IMG/VR virus record: IMGVR_UViG_3300009034_000042
Location: 1 to 58,863 of that record
Length of the DNA stretch: 58,863 bases
Origin: a virus
Direction: 5' to 3' (one strand)
Numbering within the stretch: the first letter of the stretch is position 1; each line of letters begins with the position of its first letter. The translations under genes were made by a program, and so were the position numbers. The notes under the pieces were generated by a model that saw nothing but the letters and a program-made list of their open reading frames with translations, had not been told where the DNA came from and did not search any database. Positions 48,493-56,148 of the stretch are shown here, in pieces.

Positions 48493-48566
48493 GGAGCTTT
48501 AGAGGATTCCACCTTAGCCTTCTCTTCTTTTGGCTTTTTGGCGTTGGTTTTGTTTTCTTTTGCCAT
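48402..48566 (-). pseudogene. Truncated gene fused to antisense DUF2341 fragment
   Basis: A minus-strand ATG with a perfect GGTGGTGAT ribosome site begins a Lys-rich segment (MAKENKTNAKKPKEEKAKVE) of about 26 residues. After about 48490 the frame continues only because it reads the antisense of the DUF2341-like fragment, ending at a TGA at 48402-48404 after 54 codons in total. The intact gene was therefore cut by recombination. The original C-terminus is not present. Expression is still possible from the preserved start. Confidence 0.55.
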
Positions 48567-48603
48567 TATATCACCACCTTAGAGTTAGTTTGTTGATTCT
48601 TGG

Positions 48604-48996
48604 TTAGATTAAGTGTATTTCGTTGTTTACTGTGTAAGCTAAGGTTTTTTGGGCTGTCGCAGATTTGATGATTTCTAGAATAACCATTAAGCTTTGGAGC
48701 GTTGCTATTTTGACTTTTTGAGTGTAAATTTGCCATATTTCGACAGAATCGGTTTCTATGTTGCCATTTTGGTTTTTCCAATAACCATGACATTTTGGTA
48801 TTATGGTTAAACCACCAAAAAGCTTAATTAGGGTTTCTTTAACCTTATCAAGCCTTTTTAGAGTGTCGTTTTCGATTTGAACCACAAATATCTCAATTTT
48901 CATTGTTTTTGACCTCTTTTTAAGCTTCTTTAAGGTTTCTAATTCGTGTTTGAGTCGGAAAAACTCTTCACGCTCATTTTCTTCAAGTATATCCAT
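48604..48996 (-). CDS. Hypothetical protein with coiled-coil N-terminus
   Basis: 130 residues. Residues 1-30 are a charged helix (EREEFFRLKHELETLKKLKKR), and residues 32-130 a compact alpha/beta domain (MKIEIFVVQIENDTLKRLDKVKETLIKLFGGLTIIPKCHGYW). The GGLT-xxP-x-xGYW pattern is seen in small phage or plasmid proteins of unknown role. An internal ATG at residue 32 could also serve as a start. Confidence 0.6.
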   Translation of the reverse strand: MDILEENEREEFFRLKHELETLKKLKKRSKTMKIEIFVVQIENDTLKRLDKVKETLIKLFGGLTIIPKCHGYWKNQNGNIETDSVEIWQIYTQKVKIATLQSLMVILEIIKSATAQKTLAYTVNNEIHLI

Positions 48997-49022
48997 TTTT
49001 AACCCTTCTCTGTGTCTATTTC

Positions 49023-49148
49023 CTAGATTCCAATTGATTTAAAGCTTATTTCTAAAAGCCTTATTGCTCTGTTAATTCCAATATACGCCAAAACAGCAAT
49101 AGAAATTGAAATAAGGCTTATTCCTAGCCACATTTTAACTTTGTTCAT
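49023..49148 (-). CDS. Membrane miniprotein (41 aa)
   Basis: MNKVKMWLGISLISISIAVLAYIGINRAIRLL: one hydrophobic transmembrane helix with basic ends. ATG overlaps the stop of the upstream gene (ATGA). Supported by coupling; no function known. Confidence 0.55.
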   Translation of the reverse strand: MNKVKMWLGISLISISIAVLAYIGINRAIRLLEISFKSIGI

Positions 49149-49312
49149 GTGTTTTTTCCTCTATTCAGTTTTTTAACGTGTATTATCGTGTATTCGTTAG
49201 CTTTAGCCTTTTGATAGAATAGAATGGTTTCGCTTATTGTCATGGTTTCTACGTATTTTTTGCCGTTTTTGTCTAAATAGGCTATTTCCACACTTCTTTT
49301 GTTGTTTGTCAT
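49145..49312 (-). CDS. Small hypothetical protein (55 aa)
   Basis: MTNNKRSVEIAYLDKNGKKYVETMTISETILFYQKAKANEYTI: a beta hairpin followed by a helix. ATG overlaps the stop of the zinc-ribbon gene upstream (ATGA), and the stop overlaps the next start. No family known. Confidence 0.55.
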   Translation of the reverse strand: MTNNKRSVEIAYLDKNGKKYVETMTISETILFYQKAKANEYTIIHVKKLNRGKNT

Positions 49313-49611
49313 TTATTTTCCACCTCTTTTACTTTTTTAATCGTTTTCTGGAGAGTTTTGCCACAAAAGGGGCAGATTTTCTCTTGAATCGCCCAATCGT
49401 TGACGATTCGAACCGATTCGCTGAATCCGACTCTAATTTGGCTTCCGTTTAGCGTTCCAAAGCTATGTGTGCATTGTTTTTCCATAAGAGCCTCAAAATT
49501 GGCTGATAATCCCGTTTCATCACAGTTTATTTGCATTTTGGCGAATCTGTTGTTTTGCTTCGCTAATTTCTCTAAGTTTTCCCTAATTAGGGTTTCTTTA
49601 TCTTCATACAT
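49309..49611 (-). CDS. Zinc-ribbon protein, paralogue of 56662-56997
   Basis: 100 residues. The core SGLxANxEALxxKxCxH...V...E..R is shared with the protein at 56662-56997, as is the terminal zinc ribbon CPFCGKTLQ. The other pair is Cys-His at 47-49. It is the first gene of a small minus-strand operon behind the non-coding region at 49.6-50.5 kb. TATA around 49645-49655 (TTAAATATA). Function unknown. Confidence 0.65.
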   Translation of the reverse strand: MYEDKETLIRENLEKLAKQNNRFAKMQINCDETGLSANFEALMEKQCTHSFGTLNGSQIRVGFSESVRIVNDWAIQEKICPFCGKTLQKTIKKVKEVENK

Positions 49612-50521
49612 GTATGCTCACACATAAAACCATGGTTAAACGTATATTTAAGGCTTTTACGGATAAGCTGAGTTTTAACACCTATTATATATTGATAAGA
49701 GTTAAACTCTAAATTGTGACTGAAAAACGAGCCTATTTCAAGCTTCTTTTAGCCAATTAATGTTAGAAAAACACCGAAATACAGTTCATAGGTTCAGAAT
49801 AGGCTTATCGTTCATTTTTCGAAAAATGGGCTTATTTGTATGTATGTTAAAAATTGAATCCTTTATAAATATGTCTAAAAACGAACACTTATAACTTTTT
49901 TTGAATGGAAAGTTTTGAAAAGCCTTAATGTTAGCGAAGTGTAGTTATGAGCTTCATATCTACACATATATTGTAGCATGTTTGAATCATATTACTTCGC
50001 TGTTTCGAAAAATAAGGCTTTTGTCGTACAACACAGATTCATTAAACTCTATTCTAAGGCTGATTTGGTAATATAGGACTATTTAAAGACATATTCACGG
50101 AGCGAACCAAGATTTAGCTTACAATTAACGATTAAACCTCAGATTAGCCTCGGATTTCTCCAACATATAGCATAGCGAGCATAAGAGCATATTAACCATT
50201 TTTGCAGACTTGGAGAAAAATATAGAGGTTTGTTAAAACTCGGAAAAGTTTTGTTTAAGTCTGAATTAAGTTAAGGTTTTTATGGATACCATGGTTTTAA
50301 GGCTTCTTAATGGTTACTATGTATGAAGGGTTTTAGCTTGGCAATGAGTAGATTATAAGCCTTAAAATAAAAAGACCGGTCTTAAAAACTTTTGCTCTCA
50401 AATACCGGTGGATGGGTATGATATTAAGAGGCTTCTTAATTATACATGGTTTAACGTGGATGTGATAAAAGAATGAGGAGAAAAATAAGCTAGGAAAAAG
50501 GAGAAAAAGGGAAAAGGAGAC
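49612..50521. other. Long non-coding leader/regulatory region A
   Basis: 910 nt without a gene. Contains a hairpin with 11 of 12 paired bases (GTGTAGTTATGA 49939-49950, TCATATCTACAC 49954-49965), nested inside AGCGAAGT/ACTTCGCT (49933-49940, 49994-50001). Also ATACAGTTCATA (49779-49790), CAACACAGAT (50029-50038), TTTGCAGACTTGG (50201-50213) and TTTGTTAAAACTCGG (50229-50243), all of which recur with changes in region B (57.2-57.8 kb). Two AAGAAGCTTCTT-type palindromes at 50299 and 50424. Confidence 0.6.
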
Positions 50522-51025
50522 TTATTTGGGTTTCTTTTCTGCTTCTATTCGTGCTTTAGCTTTGGCTTCCTCAATCTGTCTTTGTTTGCGAGCTTTTACG
50601 ACAAACTCGCCTAAAAGCAGAGTCCATGCTTGTCTGTGGTTATGAATTGTCTCTATTTCGCCTTCGTTGTATTCTATTGTTGTTAAAGCCATAGACAGTT
50701 GTTTTCTGAGGTCGTCTGCTGTTTTCCTCGCTTCTCTGAGTGTCTTTTCACACATGCGTTGGTGTAAGTCGAGAGAATAGAATTTGTCTGAGATTCCAGC
50801 CTTTATTCCTCGAATGAAGCGTTTTTCATCGGTTATTGTTGGTTGTTTTATACTTAGGTAATAATCAAGAGTGTTTTTAACGGCTTTTTTGCGGTTTCTA
50901 AGGCTCATAGAGTAGTGTTTACTAAATCTAACGATTGTAAAGTCCTCGTTTTCCTCTAAAGTCATAAATTGGTCTGGTTTTCCTTTTTCCGTTATCGTTA
51001 TGTGTCTATTTTTGTTTTTCTTCAT
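50522..51025 (-). CDS. Helical hypothetical protein
   Basis: 167 residues. An N-terminal part (ITITEKGKPDQFMTLEENEDFTIVRFSKHYS) is followed by a long charged coil (FYSLDLHQRMCEKTLREARKTADDLRKQLSMALTTIEYNEGE...) and a Lys/Ala-rich end. Last gene of the large minus-strand operon. Not recognised. Confidence 0.6.
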   Translation of the reverse strand: MKKNKNRHITITEKGKPDQFMTLEENEDFTIVRFSKHYSMSLRNRKKAVKNTLDYYLSIKQPTITDEKRFIRGIKAGISDKFYSLDLHQRMCEKTLREARKTADDLRKQLSMALTTIEYNEGEIETIHNHRQAWTLLLGEFVVKARKQRQIEEAKAKARIEAEKKPK

Positions 51026-51037
51026 ATTTTCACCCCC

Positions 51038-51205
51038 TTATGTAAATACAACTTTTTCTTTGGTGTCTTTTGGGTTTAAAGCCTTAATTAAGCCACAATC
51101 CGTACAGATAAGCTCGTTATATTCTCTATCTACGATATATCGGTTGTTTCCACAATTGTCACATTTAAGCCCTTCAAATCTTGCCGATTTGAGTTTTCTA
51201 GTCAT
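51038..51205 (-). CDS. TFB-type zinc-ribbon miniprotein (55 aa)
   Basis: CDNCGNNRYIVDREYNELICTDCGLI has the C-x2-C-x15-17-C-x2-C spacing and aromatic pattern of the N-terminal zinc ribbon of TFB/TFIIB, without the rest of TFB. Ends KEKVVFT. Could bind RNA polymerase or the TBP/TFB complex and thereby tune transcription of host or virus. This is inference from the ribbon alone. Confidence 0.6.
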   Translation of the reverse strand: MTRKLKSARFEGLKCDNCGNNRYIVDREYNELICTDCGLIKALNPKDTKEKVVFT

Positions 51206-51216
51206 TTTTCTAGCTC

Positions 51217-51417
51217 CTAAGTGAATATTACGGTTTCTAAACCGAGCATTTTAGAATTTGGTTCGAATTTAACGCATTTGGTTCCAAGCATGGCTTTATA
51301 TGCCTCTATTTCACCTTCGCTGAGGTGTCCGTTTAGTAATGGGTGACTCCGAGCTTTACAGTATGCCTTTTTACGATTCGAACACCAATAACAGCCTTTT
51401 TGTTGTTTCTTGCTCAT
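51217..51417 (-). CDS. Cysteine-rich protein ending in VIFT
   Basis: 66 residues from MSKKQQKG (the GTG upstream belongs to GGTGATTAAAATG). CYWCSNRKKAYCKARSHPLL contains three Cys and one His, plus a later Cys. Ends ETVIFT. No family known. Confidence 0.6.
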   Translation of the reverse strand: MSKKQQKGCYWCSNRKKAYCKARSHPLLNGHLSEGEIEAYKAMLGTKCVKFEPNSKMLGLETVIFT

Positions 51418-51429
51418 TTTAATCACCTT

Positions 51430-51738
51430 TTAGGTAAACAACACCTTTTCTGTGAGTTTTAAGTTAAAGCATGTTTCGGCAATATAGTAGAATAAGGCTT
51501 CTCCAAGCTCCGTTCCGAAATTAAGGCTTATAAAAGCCCTTATTCGTTGTTCTGAGAATGATTCAAAGTTTGTTTTGTAAATCCTTATGTTGTTTGTGTC
51601 GTTTGGCAAAGAGAAACCTTCTGGATAGATGTCTACGAATTTCACGCCTTGGTAATCGGTTTCTAGCTTAATCGTGGCTTTTAATGTCTTGTTTTTGGAA
51701 ACTATGTGTTTTTTTAGGTTTTTATTAAATGTTATCAT
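51430..51738 (-). CDS. Hypothetical protein ending in VLFT
   Basis: 102 residues, alpha/beta (KHIVSKNKTLKATIKLETDYQGVKFVDIYPEGF, ALFYYIAETCFNLKL). Ends TEKVLFT. Coupled to the next gene by GGTGATTAAAATG immediately after the stop. Not recognised. Confidence 0.6.
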   Translation of the reverse strand: MITFNKNLKKHIVSKNKTLKATIKLETDYQGVKFVDIYPEGFSLPNDTNNIRIYKTNFESFSEQRIRAFISLNFGTELGEALFYYIAETCFNLKLTEKVLFT

Positions 51739-51748
51739 GGTTTATCCC

Positions 51749-51982
51749 TTATGTAAACTTAATCTTCTCTTTTGCCTCTATCTTGAGATTCCAGCGAATT
51801 TCGGCTGTCAATTCCCAATAAAACTCGAAATTATCAGCATCATTGTAATCTAAGCCTAATTCAATCGCCTTTTGCCTAATCTCTTCCTCAATTTCCGTTA
51901 TTTGGTAATCCGATAGATTTATTAAGTCAAAATCAATAGGGAAGCTCAGTTTTCTGTCAAATCGCTTCTTTTTATTTGTCAT
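51749..51982 (-). CDS. Hypothetical protein ending in IKFT
   Basis: 77 residues, acidic helical (DYQITEIEEEIRQKAIELGLDYNDADNFEFYWELTAEIRWNLKIEAKE). Ends EKIKFT. Located between the VWA protein and the VLFT protein. Not recognised. Confidence 0.6.
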   Translation of the reverse strand: MTNKKKRFDRKLSFPIDFDLINLSDYQITEIEEEIRQKAIELGLDYNDADNFEFYWELTAEIRWNLKIEAKEKIKFT

Positions 51983-51993
51983 GGTATCAACCT

Positions 51994-53670
51994 CTATAAT
52001 TGTATATCGGTGTAGACTTCGAGGAAGCGTTCGGGTAGCTCCTTTACCGATTTAATGGCTGTTCTACGTGCCTTTACTAAATTGCTTGCCCAAGTGCGAA
52101 CCTTTCGACAATTACAGAATCCCATGAAGATTAATTCGACATTAGCCTTTGAATATAAGGCTATTGTCTTTTCCGCCTCAGCATTGTCTCCAAATTCGAA
52201 ATCGCTGGCTATCACAAGTATTTTTCGCCTATCCAAGTCCACAGAGTTGAACATTTTAAGATATGCCCTCAAAAGGACGCTTACTTCTGTTCCAGCTCCA
52301 GAAACACCAATGTTTCCACATCTAGCCTTAGTATTAGCGAAGGTTTCGAAAAACGTCTTGACTTTTTGGCTGTCTGCTCCAAATACGCTTATACTGAATC
52401 CGTAATCGTCAACGAAGTGTCCAAAGACCTCGTTTAAGATAATAGTGATGTCCTCTGCTTCTTCTCTGTCAACAGACCCCGAATAATCAATTAAAAAGCC
52501 AATGGCGACCTTTTCCTTCTCAAATCGTGTTTTCACGTTCAAATAGACGTTTTTAACTCTGTTTCGTAAACTATTGGTATAAGCTTTTGAAAGCAATTGT
52601 GACATAAATCTGCCTCGTTTTTGGAAAATCTCCCTCTGCACAAGTGGTTTCATTCGTTGCTTTAGTAAATCAAGTAATCTTCTGATTTCCGACTTGTTTC
52701 TATCCAGAATTTGTTGATAATTGTTAAAATCTGGCTCTGGTGTCGGAATCTCAACGCCTGTGCCTTCTCCAGCTCCAGCTCCCTTTAATAAGTCTTTAAT
52801 TAGCTTTTCCTTCGCTTTTTCTTCCGCTTCTTTGATTTCTGCCTTAATCATCTGTCCTAATTTCGCTTTAAGCCCTTCGCTCAACTTACCTTTGATTTTA
52901 CCCTTCATTCTGGCTGGCATATAGATTTTAAGCTTATCCTCGCTTCCTTTTGGCACAAACTCTGCAATTAAGTCGTAAATCTTTTGACATGATTTAGTTA
53001 AGTCAATTCTTAACCTCATATATTTTGTGTTTTCCAATATGTCTAAAGCCTTTTTAGTGTTCTCTTTTGCTTTTTTAGACATTTTTTGCCAGACTTTAGG
53101 AATTTTAGCGTTATATAATCCTTCACATGATAAAACACCTATCATTAAGGGAGCGTCACCATGAAGCTTCTCAACCTTATGCTTAGGATTCGAAAGCTCA
53201 GTTTCTATGCCGTCTTTTAGGATAAGATTCGCTAAAGTAAGTCGTTTTCCAATGTCGAACCTAAAACGGTTTTCAACGAAATAATTAACCCTTTTATCTT
53301 CGATAATATTGACAATATGATGAGCTAAAGGTGTGCAACCTCGCTTTCGCTTTATTTTGGTTACCCAATTGTTAAAATAGCTCCAATTCGGTTTTGAAAG
53401 CAAATCGTGACCGCTTTCGTGTCCTAAGTCTCCATCTAGGCATTTTTGAGCCAATAGAGGATTCTCGTGAACGAATTGTGGATAAGGCGTAAGAGATAGG
53501 GTTATTTTTGATTCTTCTGGATTATAATGACTTGTTGGAGCTTTTCCGTCATATTCTAGCCTTAGTTTTCGATTCTTGGTTATGGCTACACCTATTGAAC
53601 GCAAATCTCTAAGGTTCTTAGAGAATTGGTATTTTTTAGCTTTTTTCTTACGTTTTCCGTTTTGTTGCAT
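51994..53670 (-). CDS. VWA-domain protein with N-terminal HExxH metallopeptidase-like module
   Basis: 558 residues. Residues 50-140: DLGHESGHDLL (H84, E85, H88) and, 36 residues on, IVNIIEDKRVNYFVENRF, the paired HExxH and E-D-x-R of CobT-like/gluzincin-type proteins. Middle: coiled-coil and helices. C-terminus: VWA domain with MIDAS GFLIDYSGSVDR (DxSGS), GAGTEVSVLLRAYLKM and VIASDFEFGD. Works with the MoxR/CobS-like ATPase at 55294-56142, as MoxR-VWA pairs do, to remodel substrates. No cobalt-chelatase genes are present, so a virus-specific use is likely. Confidence 0.8.
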   Translation of the reverse strand: MQQNGKRKKKAKKYQFSKNLRDLRSIGVAITKNRKLRLEYDGKAPTSHYNPEESKITLSLTPYPQFVHENPLLAQKCLDGDLGHESGHDLLSKPNWSYFNNWVTKIKRKRGCTPLAHHIVNIIEDKRVNYFVENRFRFDIGKRLTLANLILKDGIETELSNPKHKVEKLHGDAPLMIGVLSCEGLYNAKIPKVWQKMSKKAKENTKKALDILENTKYMRLRIDLTKSCQKIYDLIAEFVPKGSEDKLKIYMPARMKGKIKGKLSEGLKAKLGQMIKAEIKEAEEKAKEKLIKDLLKGAGAGEGTGVEIPTPEPDFNNYQQILDRNKSEIRRLLDLLKQRMKPLVQREIFQKRGRFMSQLLSKAYTNSLRNRVKNVYLNVKTRFEKEKVAIGFLIDYSGSVDREEAEDITIILNEVFGHFVDDYGFSISVFGADSQKVKTFFETFANTKARCGNIGVSGAGTEVSVLLRAYLKMFNSVDLDRRKILVIASDFEFGDNAEAEKTIALYSKANVELIFMGFCNCRKVRTWASNLVKARRTAIKSVKELPERFLEVYTDIQL

Positions 53671-53674
53671 GGTA

Positions 53675-53893
53675 TTAACCTCTTAACTTCAGATAAGCTA
53701 TTTCTCTAAGCAATGTATATAAGACACCAAAAGCCAAAAACACCATTATCCATAGTGGTTTTTCAAAAGGAAGCCTATTTATGTCTTTGACTGTCCAATA
53801 GAAAGCGGAGATTGTCGGAAATAGCAAACTAAGGTCTATTACAACTGCTTTTGCTTTTTTCCTCAATTTTTGGATTATTTTTGTTCTATTCAA
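53675..53893 (-). CDS. Membrane protein
   Basis: 72 residues with a basic N-terminus (RTKIIQKLRKKAK) and two hydrophobic segments (AVVIDLSLLFPTISAFYW and KPLWIMVFLAFGVLYTLL). Located directly before the VWA gene (stop and ATG 4 nt apart). Could place the VWA complex at the membrane. Function unknown. Confidence 0.6.
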   Translation of the reverse strand: MNRTKIIQKLRKKAKAVVIDLSLLFPTISAFYWTVKDINRLPFEKPLWIMVFLAFGVLYTLLREIAYLKLRG

Positions 53894-53918
53894 GTTTAAA
53901 CCTCTTATTTTGCAGACT

Positions 53919-54599
53919 TTATGATTTTTTGTTATTTTTCTGTTTCTTTAGTTTCTTTTTGGTTTCTAACATATTTTCAATATATGCTATTTGCTCGCCT
54001 AAAAGCTGATTTGTGTCTATTATTTCGTTATATCGTACATGGCTTTTTAATTCCTCTTTTAAGGCTTCAATTATCGAATAAGCCTCTTTGCAACGCCATA
54101 GTGTAGATTGAGCCATTTTTTGCTCTCTTTTAGCTTTATCCGTGTATTTTATATGTTCCATCGAGAATTGTAAGAGAAATTCAGCTTTCTTTTCCTCAAA
54201 GGTTTCAAATCCGTCAATTGTTGTGAGAATAGGAATTATTCTGAGCCTCTTATCAATATCTTTGAATCCATCAACCTTCATTTCTTCTTTAAGCTCTTCT
54301 AAAGACTTTATTGCCAATTCTAAGCGATTTTCTTCGATTAGCCAGCATGAATCTAGATGTCTCGTTGCGTGTAGCTTGAATTTAAGCATGAATAAGAGCT
54401 TGTTTTGGTATTTAACGACTTTTTTGTGTGTCTTTTCTATTTCCCTCTTTCGTTCTTCGCTAATATTCTTTGGAATCCTCAGTTTATTGCCAGATACGTT
54501 AGGCGTTGGTATATCGTATTCTATTATGTAAATCGCTTGGTCTTTTAAGCCCATTTTGTCTAAAGCGTTCGAATCTAAGACTAAATCTTTAATATCCAT
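53919..54599 (-). CDS. Charged helical protein
   Basis: 226 residues, helical with coiled-coil parts (NISEERKREIEKTHKKVVKYQNKLLFMLKFKLHATRHLDSCW, LKEELKSHVRYNEIIDTNQLLGEQIAYIENML). In phages a DUF3150 helical protein often accompanies CobS/CobT-like pairs. This protein has the same place and size, but I cannot confirm homology. Basic C-terminal tail. Confidence 0.55.
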   Translation of the reverse strand: MDIKDLVLDSNALDKMGLKDQAIYIIEYDIPTPNVSGNKLRIPKNISEERKREIEKTHKKVVKYQNKLLFMLKFKLHATRHLDSCWLIEENRLELAIKSLEELKEEMKVDGFKDIDKRLRIIPILTTIDGFETFEEKKAEFLLQFSMEHIKYTDKAKREQKMAQSTLWRCKEAYSIIEALKEELKSHVRYNEIIDTNQLLGEQIAYIENMLETKKKLKKQKNNKKS

Positions 54600-54605
54600 G
54601 TCTAA

Positions 54606-54851
54606 TCACTCCAATTGGAAATCTGGGTATTCTAAGGTTGTATTTTGCCTTTTGCAGTATTCTCTAAGCTCTAAATTACATCTATAGAGAAATCTGTAGT
54701 TTGCTAGAGTTTTAAGGATTTTTTTGGCGTTTTTACCCAAGTATGCTTTAAGCAATATTAAGCTTAATTTTGCCTTAATGTAACATGGCAATATTCCAAT
54801 GGCAATTGATAAACCACTTGATTTTTGAGTTAATTTTGTTTTAATCTCCAT
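54606..54851 (-). CDS. Small hypothetical protein
   Basis: 81 residues from MEIKTKL; GGAGTGATTAAA precedes. Mostly helical with several Leu/Ile (LPCYIKAKLSLILLKAYLGKNAKKILKTLANYRFLYRCNLELREYCKRQ). Not recognised. Confidence 0.55.
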   Translation of the reverse strand: MEIKTKLTQKSSGLSIAIGILPCYIKAKLSLILLKAYLGKNAKKILKTLANYRFLYRCNLELREYCKRQNTTLEYPDFQLE

Positions 54852-54856
54852 TTTAA

Positions 54857-54940
54857 TCACTCCTTTAGATATTTAGCCAATTCTTCACCGTTCAATTTCG
54901 CAAAGTCGTTCAGTTTGGTTCGCTTTTGCTTTTTACTCAA
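54857..54940 (-). CDS. Possible miniprotein (27 aa)
   Basis: TTG frame encoding LSKKQKRTKLNDFAKLNGEE, ending in a TGA that lies in the ribosome site of the next gene. Basic helix. Weak ribosome site, so only a suggestion. Confidence 0.3.
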   Translation of the reverse strand: MSKKQKRTKLNDFAKLNGEELAKYLKE

Positions 54941-54943
54941 TTC

Positions 54944-55090
54944 TTACCAATCCATTAAGTCAAATCTCTTAGAATAGAACTCTATCGTTCTCCTTTGCCA
55001 TTTTAAGCGTCTTATTTGTAGTTTTAGCTTTGGTTTTTCTACTAGATAGAATTTTAAGCAGTTATATAGCTCTTTTAGTGGATTACTCAA
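54944..55090 (-). CDS. Possible basic miniprotein (48 aa)
   Basis: TTG start with GAGGAAG close by. Encodes a basic helix (LQIRRLKWQRRTIEFYSKRF) that would bind nucleic acid or membrane. It fills an otherwise empty gap in an operon with no long spacers. Confidence 0.4.
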   Translation of the reverse strand: MSNPLKELYNCLKFYLVEKPKLKLQIRRLKWQRRTIEFYSKRFDLMDW

Positions 55091-55096
55091 TCTTCC

Positions 55097-55291
55097 TCAG
55101 CCCTCTATCATTTTTGGCTCTTTTAAGAGTGTTTTTAGACAATTTGGACAACCAAAGACTATCATTAGCTTTTTCCTTATGAATCCTTTGAATGTTAATC
55201 CAATAGGCGACATTGTAGCCTCGAAATTTGGTTTAAGACAGTAAGGACATGTTATTTTGTCCAATTTGAACGTTTTTACTTCTGTTTTCAT
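55097..55291 (-). CDS. Zinc-ribbon protein
   Basis: 64 residues. CPYCLKPNFEATMSPIGL and CPNCLKTLLKEP form a zinc ribbon with about 30 residues between. Coupled to the MoxR-like gene (2-nt spacing). Function unknown. Confidence 0.7.
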   Translation of the reverse strand: MKTEVKTFKLDKITCPYCLKPNFEATMSPIGLTFKGFIRKKLMIVFGCPNCLKTLLKEPKMIEG

Positions 55292-55293
55292 TT

Positions 55294-56142
55294 TTAGTCA
55301 GTATCCTCAGTCTCTTTCAGTTTTTCTACGTCTAGCTCGCCAGAAGCTTCGAATAGTTTGACAAATAGCTCTCTTTCTTCCTCTGGATACAGACTTGAGG
55401 CTATTTCGATTAAATCTTCCTCAGACAAGTCTTTTTCGTGCCATAGTCTTGCGTAATTGATTAGATTTCCAGTAGTTAAAGGTGTCCTTAGCTTGCCGTT
55501 TTTGTATAAATCTCTTGTTTTCTTGGCTATTTCAACGAATTTTCTGCTGAAATCATATTGATTTCCACAAAAGCCTTGAATTAGCTTTGTTTCCGTCAAA
55601 GGACTTAGATAATCAATTATTAAGCCCTCAAAACGTCTAATTGTGGCTATATTCTCTAGAAACGTGCCAGAATAGCCAGATTTTTCGCTAGGATTATATG
55701 AAATCACTAGATAATGCTTCTTTGAACGTTTAAAGGTTCTAGAAATCTCTGGAATCCAAACCGTGCCTCTAAAATCGCCTAATGGTTCAATTAAGCTCAG
55801 AATGGAAGGCTCTGCATAATTAAAGCCGTCTAAGTAACAGATTCCACCTTCAGACTCTAACCATTGGAGTATTATTCCTTTACGTGTCTTAGTATCGCCC
55901 TTTTCCAAAATGTCACATGCTAAGAGGTCCCATTTTGTAATATCCCTAGTTAAGACTATTTCAAACAATGGACAGTTTAACTCTTGAGACAAGTAGTGTA
56001 TTAATGTCGTTTTTCCAGCTCCAGTATCGCCAACCAACCTCAAATTGCCAACCGTTTCCAAAATGGCTCTACATTTCTCAACGTAATGGTGTTCGTCAAT
56101 AAAATTGACTTGCTTTTTAACAACGTTATTATTTCCAGACAT
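55294..56142 (-). CDS. MoxR/CobS-like AAA+ ATPase
   Basis: 282 residues. Walker A VGDTGAGKTT (about 37-46), the Walker B position GICYLDGFNYAEPSILSLIEP with D but no following E, sensor-1 YLVISYNPSEKSGYSGT, and a C-terminal helical lid. The order and the GY(S)GT loop match the MoxR/CobS/GvpN group. It should drive the VWA partner at 51994-53670. A MoxR-VWA pair is also known in Acidianus two-tailed virus (p618 and p892), linked to tail growth outside the cell. Loss of the Walker B Glu would slow or change ATP turnover. Confidence 0.8.
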   Translation of the reverse strand: MSGNNNVVKKQVNFIDEHHYVEKCRAILETVGNLRLVGDTGAGKTTLIHYLSQELNCPLFEIVLTRDITKWDLLACDILEKGDTKTRKGIILQWLESEGGICYLDGFNYAEPSILSLIEPLGDFRGTVWIPEISRTFKRSKKHYLVISYNPSEKSGYSGTFLENIATIRRFEGLIIDYLSPLTETKLIQGFCGNQYDFSRKFVEIAKKTRDLYKNGKLRTPLTTGNLINYARLWHEKDLSEEDLIEIASSLYPEEERELFVKLFEASGELDVEKLKETEDTD

Positions 56143-56148
56143 GTTTTA

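Noticed and set aside
48566-48793. Minus-strand frame of 75 codons within the gene at 48604-48996
   Set aside because: Shadow of the neighbouring frame; Asn/Ser/Lys-rich and without a ribosome site.
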